Below, in pieces: positions 60,533 through 64,000 of a DNA stretch of 64,000 bases. Under the pieces are notes generated by a model. The model made no database searches. It was not told where the DNA came from and saw nothing but the letters and a program-made list of their open reading frames with translations. The position numbers were made by a program, and so were the translations under genes. How positions within the stretch are numbered: the first letter of the stretch is position 1; each line of letters begins with the position of its first letter. The stretch is from an uncultured Clostridia bacterium (lineage in GTDB: Bacteria > Bacillota > Clostridia > TANB77 > CAG-508), in assembly GCA_946529215.1 (NCBI GenBank), contig CAMMZC010000009.1:1-64000 (forward strand), written 5' to 3'.

Positions 60533-60989
60533 TTCTAAAATTACAAAAATTTTCTTTTAAAAAATAAAAAGTGAGAATTTATGCTATATTTAGTAATTTC
60601 TTATATACAAAAATGGAAAAATTTAACAAAGCTCTTGACTTTATTACTAAAATATGGTAAATTGTATATATGCAATAAATATTTTAATTATTGCAATGGA
60701 CTTTTGCAAACTTAAAATGTGACTAAAAATGCATAAATACAAGTTTTAATTTGAAAAAGCAATTTGAGAATGACAGAAAAAATTAATTATCAAAAAATTA
60801 AATTCAATTTCAAAATTTTTTTCTAAAAAATTTCAAGAAATTAGATTTTAAAGACAAATAAAAGGAGGGGAGTTTTATAATATAAGTATAAGCAATAGTT
60901 ATGATATTTATTGCGAATTTATTATTAAATTATGCCAAAACTATTGATAAAATAAATTAATTTTGGTATAATTAAGAAAGGAAGTAAAA
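60533..60989 (+). other. Non-coding gap with a promoter for the Rpn-family gene
   Basis: No gene is supported. TTGACT (near 60636) with TAAATT 17 bases on is followed by the hairpin GCAATAA-ATATTTTAA-TTATTGC. AAAAGGAGGGGAG (near 60861) is a ribosome site with no start codon after it. The promoter of the next gene is TTGATA (60944-60949), 17 bases, TATAAT (60967-60972). The middle may hold a small RNA or a decayed gene. Confidence 0.4.
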
Positions 60990-61898
60990 GTGGAAGTATA
61001 CACAAAATTAAATTTAAAAAATGACGTTATTTTTCAAGCATTCTTTGCTAAAAAAGGAAACGAAATCTTCTTAATTGATTTTCTAGAAGCACTATTAAAA
61101 ATTAGAATTAATAAAATAGAAATCAAAGAAGAAGTTAATGTAGAAAAACTCTCTAAATTCGAAAAAGGTGGACGAATAGATATACAGGCAACTTTAAATG
61201 ATGGAATAATAGCTAATATAGAAATGCAAAGAACATATCAAAAAGGTTTTGAAATTAGAACAGTTTTCTATGCATCAAAAGAGATAGCAAGAGGAACAAA
61301 GGCAGGAACAAAATATGAAGATATGAATAAAACAATAATGATAAACATCTTAGGAGAGAATATGTTTCCTGAAAAATTTGATGAATATATTCAAAAATCA
61401 GCAATAGTACTAGAAAAACATAGAGAATATATTATAACAGACATAGTAGAATGGTATTTTATTGAACTTCCAAAATTCAGAAAACATCATCCAAATATGG
61501 ACGAGAAAATTAATCAATGGTTGGTCTTTATTGATGATGAGGATAAGGAGTTGGTGAATATGGCAGTAGAAAAGAATAAGGTAATTAAAAAAGCACAAGA
61601 CGAAGTAAATAACTTAACAGGAGATCCAGAATTACAAAGACTAGCAGAGTTACAAGAAAAATGGGCTTGGGATGAACAATTTTTCAAAATGATGGCTATA
61701 AAAGAAGGAAAAAAACAAGGCAGAAAACAAGGCAGAAAAGAAGGTAGAAAAGAAGGTAGAAAAGAAGGTATAAAAGAAGGAGCGATAGAATCTAAAAAAC
61801 ATATTGCCAAAAAATTGATTAGAAAAGGAATGAGTATCGAAGAAATTAGTGACATAACAGGTCTAACTAAGGAAGAGATAGAAAATTTAAACGATTAG
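60990..61898 (+). CDS. Rpn-family PD-(D/E)XK nuclease / putative transposase
   Basis: A 302-residue protein of the Rpn/PDDEXK_2 family, related to the recombination-promoting nucleases of E. coli. The N-terminus LNLKNDVIFQAFFAKKGNE is typical. The nuclease core has GGRIDIQATLNDG followed by IIANIEMQRTYQKGFEIR, giving D-x10-ExQ. The C-terminus has GKKQGRKQGRKEGRKEGRKE, encoded by tandem 12-bp units, and a helix-turn-helix-like end, KLIRKGMSIEEISDITGL. Copies of this family are usually present many times per clostridial genome and may promote exchange. The start is GTG 60990 with GAAAGGAAG upstream. No terminal repeats typical of insertion sequences are seen. Confidence 0.8.
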   Translation: MEVYTKLNLKNDVIFQAFFAKKGNEIFLIDFLEALLKIRINKIEIKEEVNVEKLSKFEKGGRIDIQATLNDGIIANIEMQRTYQKGFEIRTVFYASKEIARGTKAGTKYEDMNKTIMINILGENMFPEKFDEYIQKSAIVLEKHREYIITDIVEWYFIELPKFRKHHPNMDEKINQWLVFIDDEDKELVNMAVEKNKVIKKAQDEVNNLTGDPELQRLAELQEKWAWDEQFFKMMAIKEGKKQGRKQGRKEGRKEGRKEGIKEGAIESKKHIAKKLIRKGMSIEEISDITGLTKEEIENLND

Positions 61899-61969
61899 AT
61901 TTCTTCTTTTATTAATAAAGATTGCTATGTTTAAAACTTTTTCAAAAGTTTTAGTTTATTACTATGGGA

Positions 61970-61997
61970 GATGACTGACTAGAAATAGTCAGTCATC
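61970..61997. terminator. Perfect 12-bp hairpin with GAAA tetraloop
   Basis: GATGACTGACTA-GAAA-TAGTCAGTCATC. There is no T-run directly behind it. It may end the Rpn-gene transcript or be a processed 3' structure. Confidence 0.5.
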
Positions 61998-62025
61998 AGT
62001 TGTTATAAAATATTTTTATTTTCTA

Positions 62026-62054
62026 TTGAAAAATCTTCCAAAATATAGTAAAAT
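62026..62054 (+). promoter_or_regulatory. Promoter of cysS
   Basis: TTGAAA (62026-62031), 17 bases, TAAAAT (62049-62054). The leader is about 45 bases, too short for a T-box. Confidence 0.6.
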
Positions 62055-62105
62055 AGGTATTAATAAGTTTTTAGTAGAATAAACATTACACAAGGAGGAA
62101 TGAAT

Positions 62106-63569
62106 ATGAAAATATACAATTCAATGACAGGAAAAAAAGAAGAATTTAAACCAATAGATGGTAACAATGTAAAGATGTATGCATGTGGAGTAACTGTATA
62201 TGATTTAAGTCATATAGGTCATGCACGTCAAGCAATAGTATATGCAATGATAGCAGACTATTTAAGATATAGAGGATATAATGTAAAATATGTTAGAAAT
62301 TACACAGATGTTGATGATAAGATTATAAAAAGGGCAAATGAACAAGGTAAAGATGCTTTAGAATTTTCTAGAGAGCAAATTGCAGAAACAGAAAAAGATA
62401 TGGCAGCACTTCACATAACAGATGCAGATGAAAAAACAAAAGCGTCTGAATATATAAATCAAATAATAGAGTTTGTTCAAGGCTTAATAGATAAAGGTTA
62501 TGCATACCCAACTCTAAAGGGGGATGTGTACTACAGAGTAAGGAAATTTGCTGAATATGGAAAACTTTCACACAGAAATGTTGATGATATGTTAAATGGA
62601 GTGCGCATCGATCTTGAAGAAGGAAAAGAAGATCCAATTGATTTTGCATTATGGAAATCTGCAAAACCAGGAGAAATATATTGGGAGTCTCCATGGGGCA
62701 AAGGTCGTCCAGGTTGGCATATAGAGTGCTCAGTAATGGCTTTAAATACATTAGGAGAAACAATAGATATTCATGGTGGAGGAAGAGATTTAGTATTTCC
62801 ACATCACGAAAACGAAATTGCACAAAGTGAAGCTCTTACAGGAAAGCCTTTTGCTAAATGCTGGTCACATTGCGGATTGATTAAAATAAATGGAGAGAAG
62901 ATGAGCAAATCTTTAGGAAATTCTCTAACAATTCGTGATGCTTTAAAAATGTACAATTATGAAGTTATAAAATATGTAATGCTTTCAAAACATTATGGCT
63001 CAGATGTAGATATTTTAGACGAAGACTACACTTTAGCAGAAAAACATTTATATTATTTTTATAACACAATAGCAAAAATGAATGAGTTTATTAGCCAATA
63101 CGAAGGAAATTCAAAAGGCGAAAAAGTAGAAGATGATATTTCAAACACAATTAAAGAAAAATTTATAGAAGTTATGGATGATGATTTTAACACAACTGCT
63201 GCACTTGCAAATTTACACGGAATTTTTAAATATGTAAATAATTTGATAAAAACTGCAAATAAAGGAAATAGAATACAAGTTGCAAATACCTTAGCTAAAA
63301 TTTTAGAAGAAGTAAAAGAAGCATATGGTGTTTTAGGCTTATTTGAACAAAATCCACAAGAATTTGCAAACATATTAAGAGAAAAATATTTAAAGAAGAT
63401 AAATCTTGATACAGAATATATTGAAACAGAAATTTCAAAAAGAGCAGAAGCCAAAAAGCAAAAAGACTTCGACACAGCAGATAGCATCAGAGCAAAACTT
63501 GATGAACAAGGAATCATTCTAAATGATACTGTCAATAGTACAACATGGGATATTAAAGCTTTATATTAG
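62106..63569 (+). CDS. cysS: Cysteinyl-tRNA synthetase
   Basis: Class Ia enzyme that charges tRNA-Cys. The HIGH motif is seen as LSHIGHARQAIVYA and KMSKS as GEKMSKSLGN. Zinc ligands include the early cysteine of YACGVTVYD, the later cysteine of HIECSVMAL and the H-E of FPHHENEIAQSE. The C-terminal helical anticodon region ends FDTADSIRAKLDEQGIILND, with the DWP-like part. The 487 residues are standard. The ATG at 62100 is only one base from GGAGG; ATG 62106, 7 bases away, is the better start. It stands alone, followed by the foldback repeat and guaA. Confidence 0.95.
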   Translation: MKIYNSMTGKKEEFKPIDGNNVKMYACGVTVYDLSHIGHARQAIVYAMIADYLRYRGYNVKYVRNYTDVDDKIIKRANEQGKDALEFSREQIAETEKDMAALHITDADEKTKASEYINQIIEFVQGLIDKGYAYPTLKGDVYYRVRKFAEYGKLSHRNVDDMLNGVRIDLEEGKEDPIDFALWKSAKPGEIYWESPWGKGRPGWHIECSVMALNTLGETIDIHGGGRDLVFPHHENEIAQSEALTGKPFAKCWSHCGLIKINGEKMSKSLGNSLTIRDALKMYNYEVIKYVMLSKHYGSDVDILDEDYTLAEKHLYYFYNTIAKMNEFISQYEGNSKGEKVEDDISNTIKEKFIEVMDDDFNTTAALANLHGIFKYVNNLIKTANKGNRIQVANTLAKILEEVKEAYGVLGLFEQNPQEFANILREKYLKKINLDTEYIETEISKRAEAKKQKDFDTADSIRAKLDEQGIILNDTVNSTTWDIKALY

Positions 63570-63578
63570 TTTAGTTAC

Positions 63579-63751
63579 AAAAAATCTAATTATATTACTC
63601 AACCCCGCTTTACGCTTCGTTTCATACAATTTCTAAATTAAATGTTTTATGGTCCCCCCTTATCAAGTTTGTAAGGACACCACCATTTCACATTTAAAAG
63701 AAATTGTAATTCACTTCACTTAAGCTCCTTCGTTCTATAATTAGATTTTTT
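63579..63751. repeat. Foldback, MITE-like element between cysS and guaA
   Basis: The outer arms 63579-63594 and 63736-63751 are 16 bases and perfectly complementary. Inside, TACAATTTCT (63625-63634) pairs with AGAAATTGTA (63699-63708), TTAAATG with CATTTAA, ATGGT with ACCAT, and CCTTA with TAAGG. The whole 173 bases can fold back on itself. It is less AT-rich than its surroundings. Confidence 0.55.
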
Positions 63752-63785
63752 AAAAAACAAAATATAATAAAATAGGAGGATTAAA

Positions 63786-64000
63786 ATGGAAAAATTAGCT
63801 ATACTAGATTGTGGAGGACAATACACAAAAGTGATTGATAGAAGAGTAAGAGAACTTGGAGTAAAATCAGACATATTTCCTATCAATGTAAAAAGTGAAG
63901 ATTTAAAAGATTACAAATCTGTAATTTTATCAGGAGGACCAAACAACATTGGAGAAGCACAAAGATTAAATTTTGATGACAAAATTTTTGAACTTGGAAT
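63786..64000 (+). CDS. guaA: GMP synthase (glutamine-hydrolysing), 5' end only
   Basis: The first 71 complete codons of a gene cut by the window edge. MEKLAILDCGGQYTKVIDRR and VRELGVKSDIFPINV, then VILSGGPNNIG, match the class I glutamine amidotransferase domain of GuaA, which makes GMP from XMP. DCGGQYT replaces the more usual DFGSQYT, a variant seen in some clostridia. The ribosome site AGGAGG precedes ATG 63786. Only the amidotransferase start is visible; the ATP pyrophosphatase half lies outside. No purine riboswitch is recognisable before it; the foldback repeat occupies the leader. Confidence 0.75.
   Translation, partial: MEKLAILDCGGQYTKVIDRRVRELGVKSDIFPINVKSEDLKDYKSVILSGGPNNIGEAQRLNFDDKIFELG

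Noticed and set aside
61410..61855. Pro/Ser-rich protein on the minus strand
   Set aside because: It is the mirror of the GRKEGRKE repeats of the Rpn-family gene, with no ribosome site of its own.
62055..62105. T-box leader of cysS (and of asnS)
   Set aside because: Leaders are too short and lack the T-box sequence and specifier stem.

Overview
This is a low-GC, AT-rich chromosome segment (roughly 30 % G+C by eye) from an endospore-forming member of the Clostridia. The evidence is the codon use (A/T third positions, TTG and GTG starts), strong AGGAGG-type ribosome sites, a SpoIVFA/SpoIVFB pair, a spore-photoproduct-lyase homologue, a Spo0A-like regulator, a sortase with its DUF11-type adhesin, and a 2,4-diaminopentanoate dehydrogenase-like gene. 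It could be an uncultured gut-type clostridium, but the species cannot be named from sequence alone.

Layout. 0-15.7 kb is mostly housekeeping: topB, a DUF2207 membrane protein, asnS, glgP, rnhA, a VWA protein, a CotH-family protein, tmcAL and spoIVFA-spoIVFB. A small dispersed palindromic repeat sits at three gene ends. 16-27 kb holds a secreted prepilin-like protein. Its C-terminal stretch looks like the variable region of a diversity-generating retroelement target. Next come a cyclic beta-1,2-glucan synthase-type gene broken by one frameshift and a spore-photoproduct-lyase paralogue lacking the usual catalytic cysteine. 27.6-31 kb has mntP, a small membrane protein and a Y-family polymerase/YolD pair behind a LexA-like box.

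31.04-45.10 kb is an integrative element in the 3' end of tRNA-Pro(UGG), bounded by a 13-bp direct repeat. It carries a tyrosine integrase, an excisionase-like protein, an AT-rich tandem array, a RepA_N initiator and a TnpV-like protein. Its cargo of about 10 kb is framed by 80-bp inverted repeats. The cargo contains an HD-domain protein, an XRE controller, a MTase-like partner, a giant GIY-YIG-like/helicase/methyltransferase protein, a membrane KAP NTPase and a DpnD/PcfM-like protein. This reads as a defence island.

45-64 kb resumes chromosomal genes: tRNA-Arg, a ZIP transporter, a YcxB-like protein, a frameshifted D,D-carboxypeptidase, a 1807-residue thioester/DUF11 adhesin with its sortase, and an XRE regulator. 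Then come a Spo0A-like response regulator, a 16-residue Trp-rich peptide ORF with its own terminator, a seven-TM GHKL kinase, a DAP-dehydrogenase-like enzyme, an Rpn-family nuclease, cysS and the start of guaA.

The strongest leads for something new are: (1) the regulator / Trp-rich micro-ORF / kinase locus at 56.5-59.2 kb, a candidate peptide signalling system without an AgrB-type protease in view; (2) the inverted-repeat-flanked restriction island; (3) the retroelement-like variable region in the pilin; and (4) tandem 11-bp TGTAAYAAAAA boxes shared upstream of the pilin and the adhesin.
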